Below, piece after piece: positions 7,025 through 19,500 of a stretch of 26,964 nt of DNA. Within the stretch, counting starts at the first letter, position 1. Each line of letters begins with the position of its first letter. Under the pieces are notes generated by a model, which did not search any database, was not told the DNA's origin, and saw only the letters and a list, made by a program, of their open reading frames with translations. The translations under genes and the position numbers were made by a program. The stretch spans positions 1 to 26,964 of the IMG/VR virus record IMGVR_UViG_3300029787_000265; one strand, given 5' to 3'. This DNA comes from a virus.

Positions 7025-10000
7025 ATGGCATCAACCAATCGTCAAAACTCTTTACTTGCCACAAGAGCATGGCAAAGAATATACAGAACTTTCCAACAAG
7101 CAGACTTCAAATCGTATGATTTTGACACCATTAGACGTACCATGATCGATTACATAAAATTGAACTATGCTGAGTCTTTCAATGACTTTATTGAATCATC
7201 AGAGTATGTAGCACTCATTGATCTAATCGCTTATGTGGCACAGTCAATATCTTATAGAGTTGACTTAAATGCTAGAGAAAACTTTATTGACCTTGCTGAA
7301 AGAAAAGAATCAGTTTTGAGACTTGCAAGGCTTATATCATATCAACCCAAAAGAAATATAGCTGGTTCCGGATTCTTAAAAATTGATGCTATTTCAACAA
7401 CAGAATCTGTTTTCGATTCTTCCGGAAACAATTTGGCCAACACTGCCATATTATGGAGCGATGTGACAAATGACAACTGGCAGGAACAATTTAATGCAGT
7501 ATTAAATGCATCTTTTCCACGTGAACAGTTTGTAGGTAAGCCAACAGCAAAAGATACAATTAGCGGAGTGCCAACAGAACAGTATAGAATAAATGGAAAC
7601 AATCTATCTGAACCAATATTCCCTTTCTCTAAGAATATAAATGGCGTCAATATGGACTTTGAAATAGTACCTGCTTCTTTTTCCAACAACACATTTTTAT
7701 ATGAAGAAGCACCTATCCCTGGCAACTCATTAAGTTTAATTTATAAAAATGACAACAAAGGATTCCAATCAAACAATTCAGGATATTTTGTCCACTTTAG
7801 ACAAGGCTCTATTAAAACACAGGATTTTTCTGTAACTAATTCCGCTCCTAATACAATTGTTTCTATCACAGAAAACAACATCAACAATGATGATGTGTTT
7901 TTGTTTAAATTAGATCAAAACAACTTAATAGAACAAAGATGGACCAAAGTACCTGCTATTACAGGAAACAATATAATTTACAATTCGTTGGAAAATAATG
8001 TTAACAACCAATATGCTGTAGTTACAAAAGCAAACGACCAAATTGACTTAGTATTTTCAGATGGAGTGTATGGCACACTACCACAAGGAAATTTTAGATG
8101 TGTGTTTAGACAAAGCAATGGACTAAGTTATCAAATACAACCAACTGACATGCAGAACATAACAACCAATATTGATTATGTTTCTAGAAACGGACAAGCC
8201 AATACACTTACAATTGTTGCATCTCTGAAAAGCACAGTAACAAACGCATCTGCATCTGAATCTGTGCGTGACATCAAAACACAAGCACCACAAAGTTATT
8301 ATTCAAACAATAGATTAATTACTCCTGAAGATTATCAAATTGTTCCTAAAATTCAAAATCCATCTGTAGCTAAAATTAAATCTCAAGTAAGGACAGCATC
8401 AGGTGTATCAAGATTCTTGGACATAGTAGATCCAACTGGAGTATATTCACAAACAGATGTAATAGCAGATGATGGCATGTTGTACCAAGAAGAAGACACA
8501 GAATCATTTGACTTCCAATTCTCAACCAATGATGATATCAGTAAAGTCATTGTTAATCAACTTGATGATGCGATCAAGTCAGCATCACTAAGACAGTTTT
8601 ACTATAAAAATTATCCAACACTAACAGCAAGTAACATTACATGGAACAAGTCAACACAAACTACAAACCAAGTCACTGGATACTTCACGGATGGTAGTCC
8701 AGTTGCAGTAGGATCTTCAACCACATCCAACTTGCGATACGTTACAGAAGGCTCCTTGGTTAAATTTACAGCACCCGCTGGCAATCATTTCATGTTGAGC
8801 AACGGCACACTAATGACAGGCACTGGAGGACACACTGGATCATCAGATATTGCATGGGCAAAGATAGTGTCAGTGACAGGTGACGGCAGTAACAGTGGCG
8901 CAGGCAATCTTGCAAATGGCAATGGCCCAATTGTCCTGAATGACTTGATACCATCCACAGCAATATTATCAGAGATTATACAAAATTTAAACACCACACT
9001 GACAACTACATTACAAAATACAATTATAGAACAAGTGGGATTATACAACAATTTTGGACTAGGATATGATGTAGACACAGCATCTTGGTACTACATTGCT
9101 GAAGATGATTTGAACACTGGTGCTTTTGATTTAGACAATGCAAAAAACACAACCAGTGCCAATCTTGATGCATCATGGCTAATAAGATTCTCAACTAATG
9201 GAGTTTCATATACTGTGTTCAATCGTGCAACAAAATACATTTTTGAATCATTTTCAAGGAACAAATTTTACTTTGATGAGTCTGTAAAAATTAATGATCC
9301 TGAGACTGGCCTACTTATTAAAGACAAAATTAGAGTGTTGAGATCAAATGTTGGACCTGATTTTTACACAAGTTTAAAATATGACTATGATTGGCAGATT
9401 GTTAAAAATGTGCTAGGAGAAGATGGATATGCAGATACCAGAAAAATGCAGGTTGGATTTTTTGATAGTGACGATGACGGTGCTGTGGACAATCCTGAAC
9501 TATTTGATATAATTGTTGCACCACTATCAGATGTTTTGAACAAATATGTTTTTTTTAAAGAAGCAACTGAAAATGGAATCACAGTATATAATCCAGTTAC
9601 AAATGCAGACTTTGTGGTGGCAGCTGCTGAAACTGATATTGACGATGCAAGTGTGTATCCAAATGGACAATTATTTTATTTTTATAACGCTGACGAATTC
9701 AAACAATATAATAGCACCACAGACGCCACAGCAGTAGTCACTGGATACAGAGCAAGAATAGGAAGACAAGACATTTTATACAATTACAAACATGGCGCTC
9801 CAAGATCAAGAAGAATTGATCCAGCAGTTTCAAATTTAATTGATGTATACATGATTACAAAAACATATGACACAAGTTTGAGACAATGGCTTGCTAACAA
9901 TCAAGTAACAACCAAACCAACTGCGCCAACACTGTTTGACTTAGAAAATTCTTATCTGTCAAATCTAGACGAATACAAAAGTGTATCTGATGAGATTGTA

Positions 10001-10558
10001 ATTAATCCAGGAGAATATAAACTTGTGTTTGGACCTGGAGCAAATGCTGAACTACAATGTCAATTTAAAGTTGTAAAAAATGCAAACACGAATGTTTCAG
10101 ACAACCAAATTAAATCATCTGTAATCAATGCAATTAACACTTATTTTTCACTTGAGCTTTGGGACTTTGGTGATAAGTTTTATTTCACAGAATTAGCTGC
10201 CTACATACACAATCAACTTGCTCCGGATTTATTGAGTGTGGTCATTGTACCAGCACAGAGCACAAATGGTTTTGGATCTCTCTTCCAAATTAATTCGGAA
10301 GACAACGAAATATTAATTTCATCCGCCACAGTGGATAATGTAGAAATTATTTCATCTATCACCGCTGATAAACTAAAAGCCACCGGCACAGTGGTTACAT
10401 CATCCACTGCGGCCACAAGTACAACATCCACTGTTGCCAGCGTTAGTGATACCACAACGACAACCACTGCTACAACTACACCAAGTGCATCTACCACAAC
10501 AACAACATCAAGCACTTCATCATCCAGCAGTTCAGGCAGTAGTGGAGGTTATTACTAA
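7025..10558 (+). CDS. 6: gp6-like baseplate wedge protein, enlarged, with Ser/Thr-rich tail
   Basis: A 1177-residue protein recognisable as gp6, the wedge protein that forms the inner baseplate ring. The N-terminal 120 residues carry the family core: [20 protein letters not shown] (15-34), [20 protein letters not shown] (63-82), then [19 protein letters not shown]. Later segments include [11 protein letters not shown], typical of gp6 and baseplate J-type proteins. T4 gp6 is 660 aa, so this form is nearly doubled, mostly by beta-rich insertions in the second half. The last 60 residues or so (from about 1120) are almost only Ser and Thr, ending SSGGYY. The final codons also carry the GGAGGT that serves the next gene, and TAATG joins the two genes. 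Confidence 0.88.
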   Translation: MASTNRQNSLLATRAWQRIYRTFQQADFKSYDFDTIRRTMIDYIKLNYAESFNDFIESSEYVALIDLIAYVAQSISYRVDLNARENFIDLAERKESVLRLARLISYQPKRNIAGSGFLKIDAISTTESVFDSSGNNLANTAILWSDVTNDNWQEQFNAVLNASFPREQFVGKPTAKDTISGVPTEQYRINGNNLSEPIFPFSKNINGVNMDFEIVPASFSNNTFLYEEAPIPGNSLSLIYKNDNKGFQSNNSGYFVHFRQGSIKTQDFSVTNSAPNTIVSITENNINNDDVFLFKLDQNNLIEQRWTKVPAITGNNIIYNSLENNVNNQYAVVTKANDQIDLVFSDGVYGTLPQGNFRCVFRQSNGLSYQIQPTDMQNITTNIDYVSRNGQANTLTIVASLKSTVTNASASESVRDIKTQAPQSYYSNNRLITPEDYQIVPKIQNPSVAKIKSQVRTASGVSRFLDIVDPTGVYSQTDVIADDGMLYQEEDTESFDFQFSTNDDISKVIVNQLDDAIKSASLRQFYYKNYPTLTASNITWNKSTQTTNQVTGYFTDGSPVAVGSSTTSNLRYVTEGSLVKFTAPAGNHFMLSNGTLMTGTGGHTGSSDIAWAKIVSVTGDGSNSGAGNLANGNGPIVLNDLIPSTAILSEIIQNLNTTLTTTLQNTIIEQVGLYNNFGLGYDVDTASWYYIAEDDLNTGAFDLDNAKNTTSANLDASWLIRFSTNGVSYTVFNRATKYIFESFSRNKFYFDESVKINDPETGLLIKDKIRVLRSNVGPDFYTSLKYDYDWQIVKNVLGEDGYADTRKMQVGFFDSDDDGAVDNPELFDIIVAPLSDVLNKYVFFKEATENGITVYNPVTNADFVVAAAETDIDDASVYPNGQLFYFYNADEFKQYNSTTDATAVVTGYRARIGRQDILYNYKHGAPRSRRIDPAVSNLIDVYMITKTYDTSLRQWLANNQVTTKPTAPTLFDLENSYLSNLDEYKSVSDEIVINPGEYKLVFGPGANAELQCQFKVVKNANTNVSDNQIKSSVINAINTYFSLELWDFGDKFYFTELAAYIHNQLAPDLLSVVIVPAQSTNGFGSLFQINSEDNEILISSATVDNVEIISSITADKLKATGTVVTSSTAATSTTSTVASVSDTTTTTTATTTPSASTTTTTSSTSSSSSSGSSGGYY
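10390..10549 (+). repeat. Low-complexity Ser/Thr-coding repeat at the end of gp6
   Basis: An imperfect run of ACA, ACC, ACT, TCA, TCC and AGC codons encodes a Ser/Thr stretch of about 50 residues with little other content. The reading frame stays intact to the gp6 stop. Such tails are usually disordered or elongated. The simple trinucleotide pattern suggests length variation by slippage. Confidence 0.75.
10544..10549 (+). promoter_or_regulatory. Strong Shine-Dalgarno for the giant wedge gene, inside gp6
   Basis: GGAGGT, a near-ideal Shine-Dalgarno sequence, lies with 8 nt between it and the ATG at 10558 (9 nt counting from GGAGG). It is also read in frame as the two glycines near the gp6 C-terminus. 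It is the strongest ribosome-binding site I noticed in the window, and it precedes the largest gene. Confidence 0.8.
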
Positions 10559-13500
10559 TGGCCACATCCAGTAGAAAATCATCTGATTTACTTCCTGAAA
10601 TATTCCAAACAGAACGTAACAAAAAGTTTTTAAGTGCAACTATTGATCAATTGGTCGAACCAAGCAAACTAGAAAAATTATCTGCATATGTCGGACAAAG
10701 ATACACACCTTCGTATAGATCATCTGATGTGTTTTTGGATGAAGTAACACAACAACGACAAAACTATCAATTAGAGTCCACAGTGACCTATAAGAGTGAT
10801 GGATCCAATATAGACTACGCACAACAATACATTGACTTTGTGAATGAAATTGCCGCACAAGGCGGATCAAGTGCCAAGCATGATAGATTGTTTGATCAAC
10901 AACACTATGCCTATGCGCCACCAATTGATGCTGATAAGTTTGTGAACTATAGACAATACTATTGGCTGACTGACAAATTATCAGCAGTGTCTATTGCAAC
11001 AGGTGAAGGCGCCACCACAACATTTGGTGTTGGATCTAAAGGATTTGAATCATGGACATTCACACACAAGTCAACTGATAATCCCGACCTGATTGTGTAT
11101 AAAGGTAACACGTATAATTTTGATGTGTCGGCATTGGGTAAGAATTTTTGGATAAAAACAAAGCCTGGCACCGGCACTGACAATGGATTTGATAGCGTGT
11201 ACGTGGACAACAACGGAACAGATAATGGCACAGTCACATTGCGTGTGCCAGCTGCTGATTCTTCAACTACTAATCCAAATGTTTTATATTATCAATGTGA
11301 AGAACACAGCGAAATGCTTGGTCGAATAATTATCCAGGATCTGGATGATCATAAATTTAATCCCGAAGAAGCAATTTTGGGTGTGCTTGGATACACTGAC
11401 AACACAGGTTTTGCACTGTCAAGCGGCATGCAAATTACATTTCCGTCTACAATAAATTCAACTTATGCCAGCAACACTTATTATGTTGAAAATGTAGGCA
11501 AGTACATTATTCTTAAAAAAGACACTGAACTAGAAGTTGTGGAAACTTATACAGACAATACTGCCGCTGATTATTGGACAATCAATAGAGGATCAGATGA
11601 CGGCAACGCATGGTCAAGATACAATAGATGGCATCATATTGATGTAATCAACTCAGTGGCAACCAAAAACAATACCACTATTGCATTGACTGAAACTTTG
11701 AGAGCAAAAAGGCCTATAATTGAATTTATACCAGGTCTTGAACTTTATAATCATGGACTTAATCATACCATAGTTGATGTAATTGATACTACACAAACAG
11801 ATGCATTTTCCCGAGTGCAAGGCACAGCAGGATACATTGCTGATGGAGTCAGTCTAACAACAGGCACCACTGTTGTGTTTACAGCAGATCCTGAACAACG
11901 TGACAAAATATACACAGTTGAACTTTTAACACTGACTGATTCCACACAAATTGTATACCTACAGTTGGCACAAACAATTACCGCCACACAAGATCTATCT
12001 GTGACTGCAAGAAGTGGAACCAACAACAAAGGCAAAACATATTGGTTCAACAACAATGCTTGGAGTTTTGCACAACAAAAAACAGCAGTGCAACAAAAGC
12101 CATTGTTTGATGTGTACAATTCAGACAGCACAGGCAGACACAATAGTTTGTCTGACACAACAACATTTCCTGCATCCACTTTTGCTGGGTCAACACTGTT
12201 TGAGATTGCCACAGATTCATCACAAGGAACTCCAGACACAGTGTATGGCACCAACGTGATATATGATCGGATTGGTTTGATCAATGATATACGGGTCAAT
12301 GACACTTTTAATTCTGATACATTTACATACACATCTGGATCAACCATAGTCACAGGCAACATCAGATCACATCATTTTCATGTGCAAAGAACAAATATTG
12401 TAGAAGATTCAACTCCTGATTACGGATTCACTTCCATGAACAATTGGAAAACACTTGTAAACAGTAGTCCACAAAAAATTGTGCAAGTATACAAAGCACA
12501 AAAAGATGAAGAATATTTTTTAATTGACCAATACAAAAACACAAACACATTATCTGATCTAGTTGTAGAAGTATTAATTAATGGAGTTGAATCAACAAAT
12601 TACAGCCTAAGCACAATTAATCAATCCAAGTATGTGCAGTTGACCACAAAAGCCTCTGCAGATGATATTATTACTGTGAAGGCATACTCTAACACTGGTA
12701 CTCCTTCGGGCAAAGGATTTTATGAACCATCCATTGCTTGGCAAAAAAATCCTCTTAATGAAAATGTAACTCAACTTACACTTGGAGATATAATTGACCA
12801 TTTTACCTCTGCCAGTCAACAGATGCCTAATTTCACAGGCACATCTATTGGATCTAATAACAGTAGGGACATCAACACTCCATTCCAATATGGATCTGTG
12901 ATCCTGCAACATTCAGGATCAGTGCCATTAGCATCTGTATTTCTAAAAGACTCTGTAATGAACATTCCAAAAGCAATGAGATTTGCAGGCAGAGAGTATG
13001 AAAAATTTAAAAATCAACTGATCGATAATGCCAATAATATATCACTGGATGACACAGATGAAAAAAATCTTGATAGGTTACTGAGATCAATAAATGCAAA
13101 CAAAAGTTCTACATTTCCTTTTTATAAAAGTGACATGTTGGGATATGGCGATGACAAAACAACACTAACATACACAGTAACCGAAACTGCATTAAACTAT
13201 TATCCTATTTCCACACTGTTTACTTTAACTACACTAAGTGAAAAGGCAGTTTATGTGTATCTCAATGACACACAATTGGTTCATGACAAGGACTATACAT
13301 TTACCACAACTGATGATTCTTCAAATCAAGTGGGCATAGAAGTTGCTGTAAGTTTAGCAGTTGGTGATGTGCTTAAAATTGTGGAGCACAACAACACCTT
13401 TGCATCATACATTCCACCTACTCCAGCCAAACTAGGATTGGCATCAAAATATAAGCCTGAAATATATTATGATACATCATATCAATCTGAAGATTCTTCA

Positions 13501-16500
13501 GTCAATGGAATACAAGTGCTTAGAGGACATGATGGATCAATTACAGTTGCGTACAATGACTTCCGTGACAACATATTATTAGAATTCGAAAAAAGGATTT
13601 ACAACAATATAAAAACACAGTACAACGCTGATATCATAGACATCAATCCAGGATTTTTCAGAGACAGCAGTTACACAGACATCGAATATCAAAAGTTTTT
13701 CACAAGGGACTTTTATGTGTGGACTGGATCTAATGCTGTGGATTACACAACCAACACAACATTTGATTCCGGCAACGACTTTACATTTAATTACAGCAAC
13801 AACAACAATTCAATTGATGGCACTGCATTAAGCGGGTATTGGAGAGCCATATATAAAAAATGGTACGACACAGATACACCACACACTACTCCATGGGAAA
13901 TGTTTGGCTTCACCGAAAAGCCAGCATATTGGGATGACAGATATGGACCAGCTCCATACACATCAGGCAATGAAGTTTTGTGGAACGATGTAGTCGATGG
14001 ATTCATTGCAGGAGGCAGTAGAAAAGGTTACTACAAAAAATATGCTCGCGGCACAAACTTCTTGTCTGTGATACCTGTGTCAAGCACTGGAGATCTTTTG
14101 CCTCCAACCAATGCTGGTTTACTCTCAAACACTACACTCACACTTGGATCAACATCTGCCAATTGGAAGTTTGGTGATGAATCGCCAATTGAAACTGCAT
14201 GGCGTAGATCCTCAACTTACAGATTTATTGAACAGATTGCAAAATTTTTAGCTCAGCCAGCTCAATATGCTGGATTGCTATTTGATTACTCAAGAATTGA
14301 ACAAACCTTTTTCGGCGGAGACTTTGTGTATGAAAACGGATTAAGAACATCTCCGTCAGGACTTAGACTGCCCACTGGTACAAATCTTACTGCAGGATAC
14401 ATCAACATTTTATATGATTATGTCACACAGTTAGGATATTCTCCAGACACATACATTGCCAACCGATTAGATAATTTAAACGTACAGTTAAGTTACAAAA
14501 TGGGTGGCTTTACTAACAAAAATAATTTACAAGTTGTCATTGGGGCAGTTTCTCCAAGTTCAACAAATAAAAGTGTATTTTTGCCACAAGAAAATTATCA
14601 ACTACTGTTGTACAAATCAGCTCCAGTCGTAACCAGTAACTATTCTGGAGTAATTGTTGAGAAGAGCAGTGGAGGATATAAAATAAGTGGATATTCAAAC
14701 TATGATAGGACTTTTACAATTTATTCGCCAGTCCAAAACAACAATTTTACTAACATACGCATAGGAGCAACAACAGAATCATTTAGCCTTTGGCAAGCAG
14801 GTGGATTTTATGTCAAAGGAGCAATTGTAAAAAATGGCTCTGTATTTTATCGTGCAAATGACAACGTCAGCAGTGGACAAACTTTCAATGAAGACAATTG
14901 GTCTGAAATAGGCGCCGCACTGCCACTAAAAGGTGGTGTTGTTGTGCAGAAATACAAAATATATGAACCAACTACCACAACAGTTACATATGGTACTGAA
15001 TACAAAACAGTGCAGGAGGTTGCAAACTTTTTGTACGGGTATTCACAATATTTGGAGACACAAGGTTATGTGTTTGATGAATTTTCCAAAGAACTTGATC
15101 TACCTCTCAATTGGGACCTTTCCACAAAAGAATTTTTATTTTGGACCACCCAGAATTGGAACACTGGTTCTGTAATTACTTTATCCCCTGCGTCTAAACA
15201 ATTAAAATTTGTAAAAGAAAATACAGTTGTTGACGATCTTACAGCAGGAGATCAATTCTACACTGTGCTTCAACAAGATGGATTGCCGATTAACAGCAAC
15301 AATTTGTCTACTAATCGTTTAGATGGTACATTCACACTTGCTACCAACCCAGATGAAGATGGAATATACAACGCAGACATCAAAGCAGTGCAAAAAGAAC
15401 ATTTGTTAGTGTTGGATAATGCAACAAGTTTTGGAGATTCTGTGTTGAATCTAAAAACAGGTGCAAGACAAGATAGAATAAAATTAGTTGGTTTCAGAAC
15501 AGCAGACTGGAATGGTGACATATATTCTCCAGGAAGTGTTATTGATAGAGCAATTATTTTCGATTGGACTAGCAACACAGATTATAAAATTGGAGATGTT
15601 GTAATTTTACAAAACAAAACTTATGTTGCAACTGTGAATCATACATCCGGCACAACCTTTGATGCTAGTAAATTTAGGCTGAAGGAAAATACACCCTCAG
15701 CAGATTTATTTCCAAACTGGGACGCCAAGGCAGAATCGTTCAGGGATTTTTACAGTTTAGATACAGATAACTTTGATGCTGTGCAACAAGAATATGCACA
15801 ACATTTGATCGGTTATCAAAAACGTAGTTACTTTGAAGATCTTGGCCTGGATGAACTGACCCAATACAAGTTTTATCAAGGTATGATCAAAGACAAAGGT
15901 ACTATGTTGCCTATCAAAAGATTCAAAAGTTTAGAACAAGCCAACCAAAGCAACACCTATGATGTGTTTGAAGAATATGCGTTTAGAGTTGGCGAGTATG
16001 GAGGACATCGAACACTAGGTGAACATGAGTTTACGGTTGATGAAGAAAAGCACCTACAACAAAAACAAGTTTATCAAATCACTGATGACGCAAAGGCTGA
16101 TACTGATGTTGTAATCAATGTTAGCAAAAGTGATCTAATAAAAAGGCCTGTTGACTTTTCAACATCCATTTTTCCAACCATTACATATTCATCCAACAAC
16201 ACACCACAATCAATATTTGAATATCCTATTGCAGGATATGTAAGACAATCACAAGTAAACACAACCATCTACAATGAAGCAGAATTGTTAAACATATCTG
16301 CAGTAAATCTCATTGAAGGCTTTACGGTATGGATTGCAAACACTTTAGTCGGTGACTGGGATGTGCGTAGATTCAATATTCTAAATTTAAACATTGTTGA
16401 TTACATACAGTTTGATGACAAACTACAATTTAGATGTGCATCACCACATGGCCTACAAGCTAATGAATACATTGGCATAACAAATTTTGGATCACTTGCA

Positions 16501-19500
16501 GACGGTGTGTACCAAGTGGCTACAACTGCTGACAGCACCGACAACATTTATAATTTTACTGTAACATACACAGACACAGTTGATAGTAGTTTAAGCAGAG
16601 GAGTGGTAGGAAAATTTGAATCCGTTAGATTCAACTCTATTGATGAGATCGATGATGCTTCTCCCCCTAAAGGATATGCCATTGGTGATAACATTTTTAT
16701 TGACAATGATTACACATCCAGTGGAGGCTTATGGCAAGTCTATCAAAAATCAGCTTCAACACAATATGAATACAATGCATCAACTGTATTAAGTGAAACT
16801 GATACCCCTGAAGCAAAATATGGCAACAGTATTGCTGTTGCAACTGATGATAGCTACATCACAGTAGGTGCTCCTGGCATCAACACAGTGTACATGTACA
16901 AGCGTCCAATTGACTTTGATTCAACATCAATCACTGACTTTGCATTGACCACACAGATTACTTTGCCATATCTAAACGACAGCACACTGGACACAGGCAA
17001 TGATAATTTTGGCCAAGTTGTAAGGATGACGTCAACAGGATCAAGAGCATTTGCATCAGCACCAAACAGTAGCAATCTTGTTAAATTAACACTAACCACA
17101 ACTGGATTATCATTTGACATTGGAGAAGAACTAAGACAAGCATCAAATGGGGCAAGAGGCGTAATTTTAGATTTCGATGCAGACAATGATATAATTGTTG
17201 CACGTCAAACAACCACAACCGACTTCACAGATGATTCATCCTTGTTGGATGTGCATGATTCTTCATCAATTGTTGATATTATTAAGGTGGAGGGCACTGA
17301 AGGAGCCAACCAAGGACTTGTTGCTGTGTTGAAAAGAAACAACGATAGTTCATCAGTGAATTATTCTGTGGATCAATATCTTACAGCTCCTAATCTAGAT
17401 CGCGGTGGTTTATTTGGACATGACATGTCTGTGTCAGGAGACGGCACATATCTTGCTGTTGCTTCTCCAGGTGGACCAAATGATTCAACTCTATCCGAGC
17501 GTGGCACAGTGTACATGTACAAATACAACACCACAACACTAGAATATGATTTTAATCAAACACTGGCTGCTTCAGAAGAAGTTGGAGCAAGGTTTGGAGA
17601 ATCAATTAATATTTCTCAAGATGGCACTGTGTTGGCTGTGGGTGCAAGTGAGGCAACTGACTCAACAACCACAACAGCAGGAAAAACATTTGTGTACAAA
17701 CTAATTGATACAACTTGGACACATGTGGAAACACTCAGGGGCGGCACTGTTGAAATAGACACAAAATTTGGAACCAGTGTCACTGTCAATGAATCAGGCA
17801 CAGATATCTTAGTGGGGTCACCAAACGAAACTGTGATCAATGGCAACAGCGGGGCAGTGCATCACTTTAGCAATCAGTCTGAATCATTCACTGGTGATGG
17901 ATCCACAACACAATTCACAACAACTTTCACAATCAATCATGACGAAAAACTCACTGTGTTGGCAGGCACAACCAGATATGTGGTAAGCGATGGAGTCAGC
18001 ACCAATCAATATTCAACAGACGGAACAACCAACATTGTTACACTTAGTCCAGCACCTGCATCTGGATCTGCAATAACCATATCACAGTATCAACGCACAA
18101 AAATTATTGCGCCACAGTCTGTGTCAGAAAGTGTTGGATTTGGAAGTCACATAGAAGTATACGACAATGATCTTGCTGTGTTCAGTTTACAAGGAAACAT
18201 TAAACAAAAAACTACATTCGATACAGTGGCCACAGATGGTTCAACAAAATTAACTGGCACAACTTTTGACAAAAGCACAACCAAGTTTGCTGACACAACA
18301 ATGGACACTGGCACAGTGTCCATATACAACAAATATGATACAAATTTTGTGTTTGATCAAACATTGTTGCTTCCTGGCTTGGCATCCGGAGATCAATTCG
18401 GGCAGTCAACTGCTTTTGCTACACAAAATTTATACGTTGGTGCACCATTGAATGATGCAGTAGCATCCAACAGAGGCAGTGTGTATCAGTTTAGAAAAAA
18501 CGCCAATGACAAATCATGGGTAACACTTGCAACACAACCAAATGTAATTGATGTTGAAAAAATACAAAAGTCATTTGCATTTGATAAAACAACAAATGAA
18601 TTACTAACTAGATTACAAATCATTGATCCTGCTAAAGGCAAACTGTTTCCTGAAGTGGACGCTAACATTCAATATAAAACTTTGTATGATCCAGCTGACT
18701 ACATCAGTTGGGATGAAAAACAAGTTGGTCAGGTATGGTTTGACTTGTCCACAATCAAGTTCCAATGGTATGAACAAGGAGACTTGACATACAGATATCA
18801 AAACTGGGCAAAGTTACATCCTAATGCAATTGTCAGTATGTGTGAATGGAAAAGAAGCGATGTGTTGCCAACCAGATACAATGAATTATCAGCAACCAAT
18901 GAAGGTGTTGCACAAGGATACACAGGCACAGCAAGAACAGACTATGTGACTGCAAAGTTTTTTGATGATGCAAAAAATACTTTTGTTGATTACTACTATT
19001 TTTGGGTAGTAAATCCAACAGAGTTGCCTGGTATATCAACAAGAACACTCACTGGAGCACAGTTGGCACAAGCAATTGAGAATCCAAACAATTTTTCAGA
19101 AAGTTGGGCTGCGGCAATAGACACAGATGCTGTGTTGTTGTCTTTGAGAAAAAGTTTCTTGTCTGATACAAACTTTGTTGTGCATTTCGAAACAACAACA
19201 GATGCGGAACCTTTGATTCCTCACACAGAATATCAAATGGTTGCTAAAGGAGACAACACAGTTGCTATTCCAACAGCACTAACAACTAAGTTTCACGATT
19301 CGCTTGTTGGAAAAAACATCACAGGGGCTTCTGTGCCAGATGCCACACTACCAACAAAAATGCAGTATGGCACACTGAATCGTCCACGTCAAAGTTGGTA
19401 CAGCGATAGATTGGCCGCATTAAAAGTTTTAGTGCAATTTATCAATGACAAATTAACCAAAAAAGCCTATGTGTCATTGTACAACATTGATACATTACAA

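Noticed and set aside
11763-12362. 199-codon open frame on the minus strand inside the giant wedge gene
   Set aside because: The translation is low-complexity, Val/Ser/Cys-rich and antisense to a well-conserved frame; it has no ribosome-binding site or recognisable motif. The same applies to the other antisense frames in the block, such as those at 4159-4503, 5534-5944 and 7342-7725.
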